A DNA stretch of 19,199 nucleotides, from the NCBI GenBank assembly GCA_946481695.1, contig CAMLON010000030.1, positions 1-19,199 of the forward strand. The letters run 5' to 3'. Both the position numbers and the translations under genes were made by a program. The notes under the pieces were generated by a model. That model had not been told where the DNA came from, made no database searches, and worked only from the letters and a program-made list of their open reading frames with translations. Numbering within the stretch: the first letter of the stretch is position 1; the number at the start of each line of letters is the position of its first letter. The DNA comes from an uncultured Bartonella sp. (GTDB lineage Bacteria > Pseudomonadota > Alphaproteobacteria > Rhizobiales > Rhizobiaceae). This document shows positions 1 to 9,955 of the stretch, one piece after another.

Positions 1-155
1 AGGAAAATGTCGCCATAGCGCTCGGCTTGAAATTGATTTTTCTTTTGACAACAATTTTCGGCATTACAGGACTTTGGCTTGCTGTTATGGCCGATACCGG
101 AGCAACTGTTCTCGTCACACTCAATGCATTAAGGCTTTTATTATTCAAAAAATAA
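1..155 (+). CDS. Heavy-metal P1B-type ATPase (ZntA/CadA type), C-terminal end only
   Basis: Partial gene running in from the left edge; the reading frame begins at base 3 and gives 50 residues before TAA at 153-155. The peptide begins ENVAIALGLK and contains GLWLAVMADTGATVLVT. That is the last transmembrane helix and tail of P1B-type ATPases that export Zn(II), Cd(II) or Pb(II) across the inner membrane. The Asp in ADTGAT matches the conserved metal-site Asp of the last helix in ZntA (D714 in E. coli). The tail ends FKK, shortly after the helix, as in ZntA. The catalytic domains lie outside the window, so the metal assignment rests on this helix alone. The gene converges on ialB and shares a terminator with it. 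Confidence 0.85.
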   Translation, partial: ENVAIALGLKLIFLLTTIFGITGLWLAVMADTGATVLVTLNALRLLLFKK

Positions 156-178
156 AATGGCTCTTTCGAGCCATTTTT
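154..178. terminator. Bidirectional rho-independent terminator between the P1B ATPase and ialB
   Basis: The stem ATGGCTC (157-163) pairs with GAGCCAT (168-174) around a TTTC loop. It is flanked by an A-run on the left and a T-run on the right, so it has a U-tract in both directions. It starts on the last bases of the ATPase stop codon and sits about 40 nt past the ialB stop, which suits termination of two convergent genes. Confidence 0.85.
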
Positions 179-216
179 CCAAATCAAACTAATCAAACGA
201 TTATGCAGTCGACGGA

Positions 217-771
217 TTATTTTTTAACTGCATTCAAGCGATCAAGAGCCGAACCGAAGCCATCAAGTTGCACAAAGAGATTATCCAGCGGCTGTTCATT
301 ATTTCCGGCCGAAGTCGCCTTTACATTGAGTTGTTTACCAGCGCGCAAGGCCTGAGTTGACGTTTTGTCAAAGGCAACAGGAACAATGCAACCGACAGGC
401 ATACAGGTACGAACGCCTGTTTCAATAACCGCCTTGGTATCATCAACCTGAAGCTTTACCGGTTTGGAAACCAGAATGCCGAAAGGCACAACAATAACAC
501 CGGAAACATCCCCGTTATTATTTGTCGAAACATTCATGCTGATGACCGGCTGGTTCTGGTTGTTCACTTCCTGACGAAGCAGAGCACAAGCTTTTTCACC
601 GTTCTGTATGGCACAATTGACAGTCCATAGCCCATAGGTTTCAGTAAGCGACGAAGCACCATTCGGCAACGTTGCGGCATTGGGTCTGCCGCCCTTATCA
701 TTAGCGGCGACGGCTGATAAAGTAGAACAAAGTAATCCAGCCACAAAAAAAGAACTGAGCAAACGTTTCAT
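217..771 (-). CDS. ialB: Invasion-associated locus B (IalB) family exported protein
   Basis: 184-aa protein, using the ATG at 769-771. The frame is open 17 codons further upstream, but that part lacks a signal peptide. The chosen start gives a clear Sec signal (MKRLLSSFF, hydrophobic core, probable cleavage after SAVAA). The mature part has the IalB-family pattern: a YGLWTVNC segment, a second Cys in KACAL, and a later Cys pair in RTCMPVGC, probably disulfide-bonded. In Bartonella bacilliformis IalB is a surface-associated protein linked to red-cell invasion. The family is widespread in non-pathogenic Alphaproteobacteria, so an invasion role here is not established. It follows rppH (ialA) after a 105-nt gap, in the known Bartonella order. 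Upstream of the ATG is only a weak AGAAAG. Confidence 0.88.
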   Translation of the reverse strand: MKRLLSSFFVAGLLCSTLSAVAANDKGGRPNAATLPNGASSLTETYGLWTVNCAIQNGEKACALLRQEVNNQNQPVISMNVSTNNNGDVSGVIVVPFGILVSKPVKLQVDDTKAVIETGVRTCMPVGCIVPVAFDKTSTQALRAGKQLNVKATSAGNNEQPLDNLFVQLDGFGSALDRLNAVKK

Positions 772-876
772 ATTAAAATTCTTTCTGGAAGTATTTCCCC
801 GATATTTGAAATTCAAACACAACGTATAAAGGAACTGATGCGTTGAAACCAGAAAAATTTCATCCGTTTGACTGTA

Positions 877-1407
877 TCAAGCAATAATATGCCGGAACTC
901 GGCAACAACTTTTTCATAAACTGCTTGTTTAAACGGTACAACCATCATCGGAAGTGCTTCCAGATCCACCCACTTCCATTGATCGAACTCTGCAGTATTG
1001 TTTGCCGGAGGCGGATTGATCGCAATTTCTTTGTCATCACCTGTAAAGCGAAATGCGAACCATTTTTGTGTTTGCCCGCGGTACTTCCCCTTCAACGCAA
1101 TACCGACAAGTTCCTCGGGCAAATCGTATGTTAGCCAGCCCTCGGTTTCCGCAATCAATTCTATCGAACGGACACCGGTTTCTTCATAAAGTTCGCGTTT
1201 TGCTGCCTCAATAGGGAGTTCACCCTTGTCAATCCCTCCTTGTGGCATCTGCCATATTTTGGAAGCGCCCTTGAGCTCGCTTAAACGGTTTGTAATTCGC
1301 CGTCCGGCCCATACTTGATTGTCTTTATTAAACAAGGCAATTCCAACGCACTTACGGTAAGGCAAATCTGTCTTGTTTTTTTGTTTATCTATATCGTTTT
1401 TTGTCAT
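877..1407 (-). CDS. rppH: RNA pyrophosphohydrolase RppH (Nudix), Bartonella IalA
   Basis: 176-aa Nudix hydrolase. The complete Nudix box (G-x5-E-x7-REU-xEE-x-GU) lies at residues 57-79, with GGIDKGE followed by RELYEETGV; it supplies the Mg2+-binding glutamates. Further RppH-type features are the [11 protein letters not shown] start of the fold, IWQMPQGG before the box, and QKWFAFRF and FDQWKWVDL in the C-terminal half. In Bartonella this protein is called IalA. It acts as a dinucleoside-polyphosphate hydrolase and, by homology with E. coli RppH, removes pyrophosphate from 5'-triphosphate mRNA to start decay. The start is the ATG at 1405-1407; the ribosome-binding site is weak. The gene lies between ctpA and ialB, but a terminator and a long inverted repeat separate it from ctpA, so it probably has its own promoter. 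Confidence 0.93.
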   Translation of the reverse strand: MTKNDIDKQKNKTDLPYRKCVGIALFNKDNQVWAGRRITNRLSELKGASKIWQMPQGGIDKGELPIEAAKRELYEETGVRSIELIAETEGWLTYDLPEELVGIALKGKYRGQTQKWFAFRFTGDDKEIAINPPPANNTAEFDQWKWVDLEALPMMVVPFKQAVYEKVVAEFRHIIA

Positions 1408-1488
1408 CTTTTATTACCAAATGTATTGCCATCCGAAATCATATCAAGATTCTATATCGCTTTGATCAGGCCTGCCACCCTTAAGTTA

Positions 1489-1566
1489 TATTTGTCAAAA
1501 TCGGAACCTTCCGTTTCAGATCTCTCCTTCGGAGGACAAGCTTCCAAAGTCCGATTTTGACAAATA
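1489..1566. repeat. 17-bp perfect inverted repeat enclosing 44 nt, between ctpA and rppH
   Basis: The left arm TATTTGTCAAAATCGGA (1489-1505) is the exact reverse complement of the right arm at 1550-1566. The 44-nt interior contains a smaller CTCC-TTC-GGAG hairpin near 1524-1534. The right arm touches the ctpA terminator (1566-1590). The element lies in the rppH upstream region, so if transcribed leftward it would form a long stem in an RNA leader. It could be an RNA structure, a MITE-like remnant or an operator; the sequence does not decide between these. Confidence 0.75.
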
Positions 1567-1590
1567 AAAAGCGCGTTGAACGCGCTTTTT
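1566..1590. terminator. Rho-independent terminator after ctpA
   Basis: AAAAAGCGCGT (1566-1576) pairs fully with ACGCGCTTTTT (1580-1590) around a 3-nt TGA loop, with U-tracts in both directions. It lies 8 nt past the ctpA stop codon and should end the ctpA transcript before rppH. Confidence 0.9.
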
Positions 1591-1597
1591 ATTTTGT

Positions 1598-2908
1598 TCA
1601 ATTCGGGACGCCTTTTTGCGGGTTCGGAGGAAAGGCAGCATTTGCCATTTCACCACGCAACAATTTATAGGCTTCATTAAGCTGGATATCGTCTTTCGGG
1701 TCTTTCGGAACAAAGGCGGCAGAGCCGGATCCCTTATCATCTTCCTGATTGCCCTTGATATGACCTTTTAACTCGGATTCGCCCAAATTGACGTCATAGC
1801 CCTTGTATTCGTCCGGTAATGGCTGATCTACTTTGATATCGGGCGTAATCCCCTTGCCCTGGATTGAAGAACCAGAAGGCGTGTAATAAAGCGCTGTCGT
1901 CAGACGAAGAGCACCGTTATCTCCAAGCGGAATAATTGTTTGTACCGAGCCTTTGCCAAAAGATTGCGTGCCAAGAATCGTTGCACGGCGGTGATCCTGC
2001 AAGGCACCAGCGACGATTTCGGAAGCACTGGCAGACCCGCCATTGATGAGAACAATCAACGGCTTGCCATTGGATATGTCGCCCGGTTTTGCGTCAAAGC
2101 GCATGACTTCTGCCTGATCACGTCCACGCGTTGAAACAATTTCACCCTTATCTAGGAATGCATCCGATACACTGACAGCCTGATCCAGCAATCCACCCGG
2201 ATTCAAACGCAGATCAAGGACATATCCTTTGAGCTTATCTGCCGGAATCTTCGACTGGATGTCTTTAATAGCTGCCTGCAAGTCATCATAAGTTTGTTCA
2301 GTAAACTGGATGAGACGTAAATAACCGATATCACCCTCGACACGATATTTAACGGCCTTGACCTTGATAATATCGCGAATAACAGTGATTTCGAGTGGTT
2401 TATCAACACCGTTACGGATAATTGTCAGTTTGATCGGCTTGCCGACTTCGCCGCGCATTTTGCTGACAGCATCATTCAAGGTCTGACCGCGCACCTGTTC
2501 GCCATCAATTTTGGATATCAGGTCACCAGCGAGAACGCCAGCTTTGGAAGCAGGCGTATCCTCCATTGGCGAAACAACCTTGATAAGGTCGTTTTCCATT
2601 GTCACTTCAATACCCAATCCACCAAACTCGCCTTTGGTGGAAACCCGCATATCCTTTGCCTCTTCGGCATTCATATAGGACGAATGCGGATCAAGCGAGG
2701 TCAACATACCGTTGATAGCATTTTCAATCAGTTTTTTATCGTCAGGCACTGTCACATATTGTGCCCGCACGCGTTCAAAAACATCACCAAAAATGGCAAG
2801 CTGCTTATAAGTGTCACCATCACTATTTGCTGCAAAAGATTGCATCATGATCATTGAACTTGCGCCCAATAATGCTCCGGCAGCCAAAACAGTCAATTTA
2901 CGAATCAT
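1598..2908 (-). CDS. ctpA: S41 C-terminal processing peptidase CtpA, exported
   Basis: 436-aa serine protease of the S41A family. An N-terminal Sec signal or anchor ends near SFAA (residue 27). A PDZ domain spans roughly residues 93-170 (GGLGIEV, then KAGVLAGDLISKIDG). The protease core follows, with YVLDLRLNPGGLL at 229-241. The catalytic dyad is visible: Ser294 in GGSASASEI and Lys319 in FGKGSVQ, 25 residues apart as in plant CtpA. It should act in the periplasm on C-termini of envelope proteins. The ATG overlaps the end of the EnvC-like gene by 11 bp and has a good AAGGAA site, indicating translational coupling. A Lys/Asp-rich low-complexity tail follows the core. In B. bacilliformis ctpA lies immediately upstream of the ial locus, as here. 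Confidence 0.95.
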   Translation of the reverse strand: MIRKLTVLAAGALLGASSMIMMQSFAANSDGDTYKQLAIFGDVFERVRAQYVTVPDDKKLIENAINGMLTSLDPHSSYMNAEEAKDMRVSTKGEFGGLGIEVTMENDLIKVVSPMEDTPASKAGVLAGDLISKIDGEQVRGQTLNDAVSKMRGEVGKPIKLTIIRNGVDKPLEITVIRDIIKVKAVKYRVEGDIGYLRLIQFTEQTYDDLQAAIKDIQSKIPADKLKGYVLDLRLNPGGLLDQAVSVSDAFLDKGEIVSTRGRDQAEVMRFDAKPGDISNGKPLIVLINGGSASASEIVAGALQDHRRATILGTQSFGKGSVQTIIPLGDNGALRLTTALYYTPSGSSIQGKGITPDIKVDQPLPDEYKGYDVNLGESELKGHIKGNQEDDKGSGSAAFVPKDPKDDIQLNEAYKLLRGEMANAAFPPNPQKGVPN

Positions 2909-4163
2909 TCTGGTTCCTTCCCGACTTACCAGCTACCCACCACGGTGCCGGACTTACAGGTTTACCTTGTTTTCTGAACTCAATGTAAAGCATCGGAGTG
3001 CTTTTGCCTATATCCAAAGAAGCCGCACTAGCAACTTGTTGAATACCCATTGTACCAACCGGCTCACCTGAAAGCAAAAATTGGCCCTGGGTTACATCGA
3101 TCTTGTCCATTCCGGCAAGCAATATATGATAATTCTGTCCTGTATCAAGGATTACCAACTCGCCATATGAACGAAATGGTCCGGCATAGGCAACCACTCC
3201 ATCAGCGGGAGCTGTTACAATTGCTCCCGGTAGTGTTTCAACTGTATCACCAAGGGCTGCACCGTTATTGGCACCGAATTTCTGAACGACCTTGCCCGCT
3301 GCCGGTAAAACAAGGCTACCTTTTTTCGCCTCGAAATCAAGATTTTGAAGAAGCCCCGCATTTTCGCTTGTAATGCCGGTGCTCGCAGTTTGCTGGCGCG
3401 ATTGCCGCTCGAGTTCGGCAATCAGATCTTCAAGAGATTTTGCTTTTTCAGATAGTTCCGCGATATTTTTTCTTTGTGTGGTCAGTTCGCTTTCGGAAGT
3501 TTTTTGCAATTTTGCTTTTTCTTCAAGCAACAGGCTCAATCGTTTTTGTTGTTCGGCCTGCGACTGAACCTGATTTTTCATTTCTTCATGTTCGGTTTTA
3601 ATTGAATTTTCAACAGCGGTCAGGTCTTTCAAGCTTGCCGAAAGTGCCAATGTTTTCTCGCGCATTTCCGGCACAAGCGTTCCTAAAAGTGCTGCACTGC
3701 GGACAGATTTTAACGCGTCATCCGGCTCGACAAGAATAGCCGGAGGCGGATTAAGTCCCATTCGTTCAAGAGCTGCAAGGACTTCAGCAAATTCGTTCTT
3801 TCGGCTATCGAGATTCTGCTTTACTTTCGACTTTTCATCAAGAAGGTCTTTTAACTTGTTCTCGCTTGCAGCAATTTTTTCGGAAGCTTCCCGTTCGTTC
3901 TTTGCGGCTTTAACAATTTCGGTTGTCAATGTTCGTTGATCTTTTTTCAAATTATCAACCTGACCTGCCAATTCAGCCATTTTCTGTCGTGATATCGTCA
4001 TTGTCTGGCGAATATCTTCGAGTGCCTTGGCTGCCGCCTGTCTATTTCCGTTTTCATCGCCAAAAGCGGGAAAAGCCGAATAGATCAAAGCACAAATCGT
4101 CACAGCTCCCGCAAATATATGCGAGATAAACTTTGCATCATGTCTGATGACAAAACTTACCAT
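2898..4163 (-). CDS. envC: EnvC-like murein hydrolase activator (coiled coil plus degenerate LytM)
   Basis: 421-aa protein from the ATG at 4161-4163, chosen because AGGAAAA lies just upstream and the product then begins with a signal sequence (hydrophobic AGAVTICALIYSAFPAFG). The frame extends 28 codons further up to 4247, but without a good ribosome-binding site. Residues of about 40-260 form a long charged coiled coil; a LytM/M23 fold occupies about 282-375 (SLVLPAAGKVVQKFG to GEPVGTMG). The zinc ligands of active M23 peptidases are absent: no HxxxD near the start of the domain, and HILL replaces HxH around residue 346. This matches EnvC, which activates amidases rather than cutting peptidoglycan. 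It overlaps ctpA by 11 bp, suggesting joint action in septal or envelope remodelling. Confidence 0.87.
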   Translation of the reverse strand: MVSFVIRHDAKFISHIFAGAVTICALIYSAFPAFGDENGNRQAAAKALEDIRQTMTISRQKMAELAGQVDNLKKDQRTLTTEIVKAAKNEREASEKIAASENKLKDLLDEKSKVKQNLDSRKNEFAEVLAALERMGLNPPPAILVEPDDALKSVRSAALLGTLVPEMREKTLALSASLKDLTAVENSIKTEHEEMKNQVQSQAEQQKRLSLLLEEKAKLQKTSESELTTQRKNIAELSEKAKSLEDLIAELERQSRQQTASTGITSENAGLLQNLDFEAKKGSLVLPAAGKVVQKFGANNGAALGDTVETLPGAIVTAPADGVVAYAGPFRSYGELVILDTGQNYHILLAGMDKIDVTQGQFLLSGEPVGTMGIQQVASAASLDIGKSTPMLYIEFRKQGKPVSPAPWWVAGKSGRNQNDS

Positions 4164-4262
4164 TTTTCCTGTTAAGGCCGTTTGACGTTTAAGACACAGT
4201 TTTAAACAGTTTCCCCCTAAGATGGAGTTAACAAACGCGTTTTTCATATTTTCAGAACGCCG

Positions 4263-4745
4263 TCACACGCGATGATAGGGATGACCACTCAAAATCGTTG
4301 CTGCGCGATAAAGCTGTTCGCTAAGCAAAATTCGTGCAATCTGGTGAGGCCATGTCATTGCACCGAATGACAGTAACAAATCGGCCCGTTTACGGATCTT
4401 TTCACAATGTCCGTCGGGACCACCCAAAGCAATAGTCAGATGTTTGCTGCTCTCGTCGCGAAATTTCTGTAACATCCGCGCGAAATGAACCGATGTTACC
4501 GATTTTCCGCGTTCGTCGAGAACAATAAGACGGCTCCCCTCTTGCAAGGTGTCGAGAAGTTTCTCACCCTCGTCTTCCATCCTCTGGTCGGCATTTTGTA
4601 GCCGACTTTCGACAATTTCATGAACATTTTGAAAGCTCAGCCCCAAGGAAGGTGCCAATTTTGAAAATCGGTCGAAATAACGGCTGACAAGTTCCTGCTC
4701 GGGGCCTTTTTTCATACGTCCAACGGCAAATACCGAAATCTGCAC
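4263..4745 (-). CDS. rlmH: 23S rRNA (pseudouridine1915-N3)-methyltransferase RlmH
   Basis: 160-aa SPOUT methyltransferase that methylates pseudouridine 1915 in helix 69 of 23S rRNA on the assembled 70S ribosome. The start is the GTG at 4743-4745: it gives the family's MQISVFAVGRMKKGPE N-terminus and usual length (E. coli has 155), has GGAG nine bases upstream, and begins one base after the rsfS TGA. The frame is open 42 codons further up with an ATG, but those lie inside rsfS and have no family similarity. Key motifs are ALGGPDG (residues 106-112, SAM-binding knot), MTWPHQIARILLSEQLYRA, and the C-terminal GHPYHR. It is co-transcribed with rsfS, another ribosome factor. Confidence 0.95.
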   Translation of the reverse strand: MQISVFAVGRMKKGPEQELVSRYFDRFSKLAPSLGLSFQNVHEIVESRLQNADQRMEDEGEKLLDTLQEGSRLIVLDERGKSVTSVHFARMLQKFRDESSKHLTIALGGPDGHCEKIRKRADLLLSFGAMTWPHQIARILLSEQLYRAATILSGHPYHRV

Positions 4746-4746
4746 G

Positions 4747-5205
4747 TCAATTTTCTCCGACCTTAAGAGCAATACCGTTATTGTTGTTCGCCGTTCCCCA
4801 CATCTTTTCGAGATTATAAAATTCCCGTGTCTCCGGCCGGAACAAATGAACAATAATATCGCCGAGATCAATCAGCACCCAATCACATTCGCTCAAGCCT
4901 TCCACCCTGGTTTGACCTTTATTACAATCTTTAAGGGCGTAGAGAAGATGATCAGCCAATGCCGAAACATGGCGCTGCGAACCGCCCGAAGCAATCACCA
5001 TATAGTCGGCTAACGGGGAACGCCCGCGAAGGTCAATCGTGATAACATCCTGCGCCTTTGAATCATCAAGGCTCGAAAGAACGCGCTGCAAATTATTCTC
5101 GACAATCAAACCGGCATGATCGTCCGCTAAATTTTGTTGAAGGGCAGCGTCTTCGCCGATTTTATGCTTCTTTGATGTTTCTATAGTTTTTTTCAGATTA
5201 TTCAC
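4747..5205 (-). CDS. rsfS: Ribosome silencing factor RsfS (YbeB/Iojap family)
   Basis: 152-aa protein. RsfS binds uL14 on the large subunit and blocks 30S joining when nutrients are short. The domain runs from about residue 38 to 140, with DVITIDLRGRSPLADYMVIA, then SQRHVSALADHLL, and CDWVLIDLGDIIVHLF before REFYNLEKMW, all standard for the family. It starts at a GTG (5203-5205) because no in-frame ATG occurs before the domain; a GAAAG precedes it. The N-terminal ~35 residues are an extension relative to E. coli RsfS (105 aa), consistent with longer rhizobial forms but not clearly conserved. It is followed after one base by rlmH and lies 74 nt (from the nadD stop) downstream of nadD, the common nadD-rsfS-rlmH order. 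Confidence 0.93.
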   Translation of the reverse strand: MNNLKKTIETSKKHKIGEDAALQQNLADDHAGLIVENNLQRVLSSLDDSKAQDVITIDLRGRSPLADYMVIASGGSQRHVSALADHLLYALKDCNKGQTRVEGLSECDWVLIDLGDIIVHLFRPETREFYNLEKMWGTANNNNGIALKVGEN

Positions 5206-5279
5206 CTTTCAACCCGATATAAATTCTGGTTTTAACATCCGTTTCTTTGTTATGATGGTTACAGACTTACCGCTTTTTT

Positions 5280-5918
5280 TCAAGAAAAATCGGCATGTTT
5301 CCTGTTTTCCGTTGCTTTCACGTTCACGCACTCCTTTGCGTTTTTCTGCCTCAAGCCCGTGGAAGACGCGTAAGAGCGTCGGCCGTGGATATATCCCCAA
5401 GCGGGAGGTTTTTTATAAGGCAATGCAGCAACATCATATTCTTTAACACGGAATTTCCGGAATGTTTCCGCCATTGGTGAAAAAAGTGCTGACATCGAAG
5501 CTGACGGGCGGTCAATAATAGCGATCGGGATGGTGTTGACGATTTTTTTCCATTCCTGCCATTGATGAAATGTCGCAAGACTATCGGCCCCCATGATCCA
5601 AACGAAGCGGATATTTCGATGGTGAGCGAGTAAATAGGAAAGCGTTGTGATTGACGTATAGGATTTTATTGTTTGTTCAAAGCCGGTAATTTTTATTCGC
5701 GGATCGTCAACGAGTTCGGCACTCAGCCGCATTCTTTCATAAAGCGGCAAAAGTCCGCTTCTGTCTTTCAGAAGGTTACCAGGAGTTACCATCCACCATA
5801 ATTCATCAAGTTTCAATCGACGAAGAGCAATTTTGGCAACCAGCAGATGCCCTTCATGAGGCGGGTTGAACGACCCGCCAAAAAGGCCTATCCGATTGCC
5901 GTTTTCGCAATGCGGCAT
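5280..5918 (-). CDS. nadD: Nicotinate-nucleotide adenylyltransferase NadD
   Basis: 212 aa from the ATG at 5916-5918; converts nicotinate mononucleotide and ATP to deamido-NAD in NAD synthesis. The nucleotidyltransferase signature GLFGGSFNPPHEGH lies at residues 11-24 (HxGH-type ATP site). LWWMVTPGN and FVWIMGADSL are family motifs, and SSTGLR at about 185-190 is the second ATP-binding motif. Rhizobial NadD proteins commonly begin MPHxExG before GLFGGSF, which supports this ATG. The frame also allows a TTG start at 5946-5948 that overlaps the proA stop as TTGA, so a coupled start ten residues earlier cannot be excluded. After SSTGLR the tail is Lys/Asn/Glu-rich and shows no recognisable motif. 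Confidence 0.94.
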   Translation of the reverse strand: MPHCENGNRIGLFGGSFNPPHEGHLLVAKIALRRLKLDELWWMVTPGNLLKDRSGLLPLYERMRLSAELVDDPRIKITGFEQTIKSYTSITTLSYLLAHHRNIRFVWIMGADSLATFHQWQEWKKIVNTIPIAIIDRPSASMSALFSPMAETFRKFRVKEYDVAALPYKKPPAWGYIHGRRSYASSTGLRQKNAKECVNVKATENRKHADFS

Positions 5919-5944
5919 TTTGTTTTCATATCGGAAAACGTCAT

Positions 5945-7204
5945 TCAAGGACGTATCTGCCCGTTACCGTTGACATGATATTGAAATGTCGTCAATTGTT
6001 CGACTCCGATTGGGCCACGAGCATGCATTTTGCCCGTAGCAATGCCGATTTCACCTCCGAAACCGAACTCTCCACCATCCGCAAATTGTGTTGACGCATT
6101 GTGCATAAGAATAGCTGAATCGAGACTTCTAAAAAAGAGGTCGACCGCCTTTTTATCTTCGGCAATAATCGATTCTGTGTGGTGGGAAGAATAACGATTG
6201 ATGTGATCGATCGCGCCCTCTACACCATTGACTGTCTTTATCGATACAATGGCGTCAAGATATTCGGTTGACCAGTCTGCTTCGGTCGCAAGCTTGGCAC
6301 CCGGAATTTTATCGACAAGATCTTCACTTGCACGAATTTCACAACCGGCTTGTTGAAGTGCAATAAGAACCGGAATGATCTTATCGGCAATTGCTTTGTC
6401 GATAAGAATAGTTTCCACCGCACCGCATATCCCCGTGCGTCGCAATTTGGCGTTGATAATTATCTTTTTTGCCATGTCGAGATTGGCAGATTTATCAACA
6501 TAGATATGGCACAAACCTTCAAGGTGGGAGAAAACGGGAACACGTGCTTCCTTTTGCACACGCGCGACTAAACTTTTGCCGCCTCTTGGAACAATAACGT
6601 CGATATTGCCATCGAGGCCGGTGAGCAATTCACCCACCGCATCGCGATCAACTGTGTTGACAAACTGGATAGACTGTTCCTGTAAACCGGCAAACTTCAA
6701 GCCTTCGACCATTGCTTCATGAATTGCTTTGGACGACAAAAAGCTGTCAGAGCCACCGCGAAGAATAACAGCATTGCCAGCTTTCAGACATAAAGCGCCC
6801 GCATCGGCAGTCACATTGGGCCGGCTTTCATAAATGACACCTATAACGCCAAGCGGCGTGCGAACGCGCTGGATTTGTAATCCGTTCGGGCGTTTCCATT
6901 CACTCATAATTTCGCCTACGGGGTCAGGAAGACCGGCAATTATATGAACGGCATCAGCTATCAATGAAATTCGTTTTTCATCAAGCAGCAGACGGTCAAC
7001 AAGAGCAGCACTCATACTATTCTTTTTGGCTTTTTCTATATCTTTGGCATTGGCCGACAATATATCATCTTTACGCTCGCGAATATTTTTAGCGATCGCT
7101 TCAAGCGCTTGTGTCTTCTTAAGCGAGGGGGCAAGCGCCAATGTCCGGGCAGCCAAACGGGCGTCTTTTCCCATTTTCAAAAGATTGTCGTGCAAACCAG
7201 CCAT
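5945..7204 (-). CDS. proA: Gamma-glutamyl phosphate reductase ProA
   Basis: 419-aa NADPH-dependent enzyme, the second step of proline synthesis from glutamate, producing glutamate-5-semialdehyde. The aldehyde-dehydrogenase-like fold is evident: [14 protein letters not shown] (119-132), the nucleotide-binding [11 protein letters not shown] (141-151), [12 protein letters not shown], and the catalytic Cys260 in [14 protein letters not shown]. The C-terminus includes [21 protein letters not shown], typical of the family. Length matches E. coli ProA (417). AGGGAAAA lies about 10 nt before the ATG. The 150-nt gap to proB contains a possible promoter, although the two enzymes act in sequence and probably as a complex. 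Confidence 0.97.
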   Translation of the reverse strand: MAGLHDNLLKMGKDARLAARTLALAPSLKKTQALEAIAKNIRERKDDILSANAKDIEKAKKNSMSAALVDRLLLDEKRISLIADAVHIIAGLPDPVGEIMSEWKRPNGLQIQRVRTPLGVIGVIYESRPNVTADAGALCLKAGNAVILRGGSDSFLSSKAIHEAMVEGLKFAGLQEQSIQFVNTVDRDAVGELLTGLDGNIDVIVPRGGKSLVARVQKEARVPVFSHLEGLCHIYVDKSANLDMAKKIIINAKLRRTGICGAVETILIDKAIADKIIPVLIALQQAGCEIRASEDLVDKIPGAKLATEADWSTEYLDAIVSIKTVNGVEGAIDHINRYSSHHTESIIAEDKKAVDLFFRSLDSAILMHNASTQFADGGEFGFGGEIGIATGKMHARGPIGVEQLTTFQYHVNGNGQIRP

Positions 7205-7272
7205 GAAACATTTTCCCTTTAAACCACCACCTGCCGGCAGTTAGCCACATCGCATCCGATAACTCAATATAT

Positions 7273-7301
7273 ATTATAACTCTACCGACCGCTAAGCTTA
7301 A
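7273..7301 (-). promoter_or_regulatory. Candidate sigma-70-type promoter for proA
   Basis: On the minus strand, TTAAGC (7296-7301) and a perfect TATAAT (7273-7278) are 17 bp apart in the proB-proA gap, about 70 nt before the proA ATG. The -10 element is perfect, the -35 weak, and the surrounding sequence is A/T-rich, so chance is possible. It could give proA and nadD a second transcript independent of proB. Confidence 0.35.
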
Positions 7302-7354
7302 GGAACGATCTTTATAACGCAAGCATAACAAAAATTATTGATAATAAATGATGG

Positions 7355-8479
7355 CTAACTCCGCAAAACCATGTCATTGCGATGAACCATTGCGGATCTT
7401 GGTTCATAGCCCAAAACAGCTTCGATCTCGGAATTTTTCAATCCGATAATACGATCGGCCTCATCCCGATCATAACTGACCAATCCCCTTGCGATTTCAA
7501 TGTTACCCTTGTCAACAATCGCCACAGTATCACCATGGTGAAAATCACCATCAAGGGCAACAACACCGGCTGCAAGAAGAGATTTTCCTCTTTTCAATGC
7601 ACGCACTGCCCCCTCGTCTATCGTCAATGTACCTGATGGATCAAGCTGACCGGATATCCACGTTTTCCAAGCACTTACAGGCTTTTCGCTCGCTGCAAAA
7701 AAGCTTGTCCTTTCTCCTTGATCAATTGCGGCCAACGGGTGGAGGCGCTTACCCGATGTTATAATCATTGCTGTTCCGGATTGATTGGCAATTTTGCCTG
7801 CTTCAAGTTTTGTTTTCATTCCCCCACGCGATAATTCGGAGGCGGCAAGACCCGCCATTTTTTCAATAGCGGGATTGATCGACCGGATATAGGGGATGAA
7901 TACCGAATGATCGTCAAGATGCGGCGGTGCAGAATAAAGGCCATCAATATCGGATAACAGAATAAGGAGATCTGCTCCCATCATTGTTGCAACGCGTGCT
8001 GCCAGACGATCATTATCGCCATAACGGATTTCGCCGGTTGCAACCGTGTCGTTCTCGTTAACGACAGGAACTGCACCAAAATGAAGTAACGTATTGATTG
8101 TTGCCCTTGCATTGAGATAATGGCGGCGCTCTTCTGTATCAACAAGTGTCAGCAGAATTTGGCCGGTCATTACGCCATGTTTTAACAATTGGGCTCCATA
8201 GGCTTTGGCAAGTTCGATCTGGCCGATTGCCGCACATGCCTGACTTTGCTCAAGTTTGAGAGAACCCGACGGTAGTTTCAAGAGCGTGCGTCCCAAGGCA
8301 ATAGCACCGGATGATACCAGAAGCACCTCCACGCCTTTTTTCTCCAATGCGGCGACGTCGTTAATCAGGCTTTCAAGCCATTCAACTTTAAGACCGTGTT
8401 TGCGATCAACAAGGAGAGCCGAGCCGATTTTGACAACAATACGTTTATATTGATCAAGTTTTTTTAATTCCTGCACCAT
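7355..8479 (-). CDS. proB: Glutamate 5-kinase ProB with C-terminal PUA domain
   Basis: 374-aa kinase that phosphorylates glutamate with ATP, the committed and normally proline-inhibited step of proline synthesis. The amino-acid-kinase domain spans about residues 12-265: [10 protein letters not shown] (15-24), [31 protein letters not shown] (141-160), LLSDIDGLY (174-182) and [14 protein letters not shown] (218-231). A PUA domain follows from about 279 to 360. Length equals the two-domain E. coli enzyme (367). It begins 6 nt after the obgE stop codon, with a GGAG twelve bases upstream, so it is co-transcribed with obgE. Confidence 0.97.
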   Translation of the reverse strand: MVQELKKLDQYKRIVVKIGSALLVDRKHGLKVEWLESLINDVAALEKKGVEVLLVSSGAIALGRTLLKLPSGSLKLEQSQACAAIGQIELAKAYGAQLLKHGVMTGQILLTLVDTEERRHYLNARATINTLLHFGAVPVVNENDTVATGEIRYGDNDRLAARVATMMGADLLILLSDIDGLYSAPPHLDDHSVFIPYIRSINPAIEKMAGLAASELSRGGMKTKLEAGKIANQSGTAMIITSGKRLHPLAAIDQGERTSFFAASEKPVSAWKTWISGQLDPSGTLTIDEGAVRALKRGKSLLAAGVVALDGDFHHGDTVAIVDKGNIEIARGLVSYDRDEADRIIGLKNSEIEAVLGYEPRSAMVHRNDMVLRS

Positions 8480-8485
8480 GAATGC

Positions 8486-9955
<1,470 letters not shown>

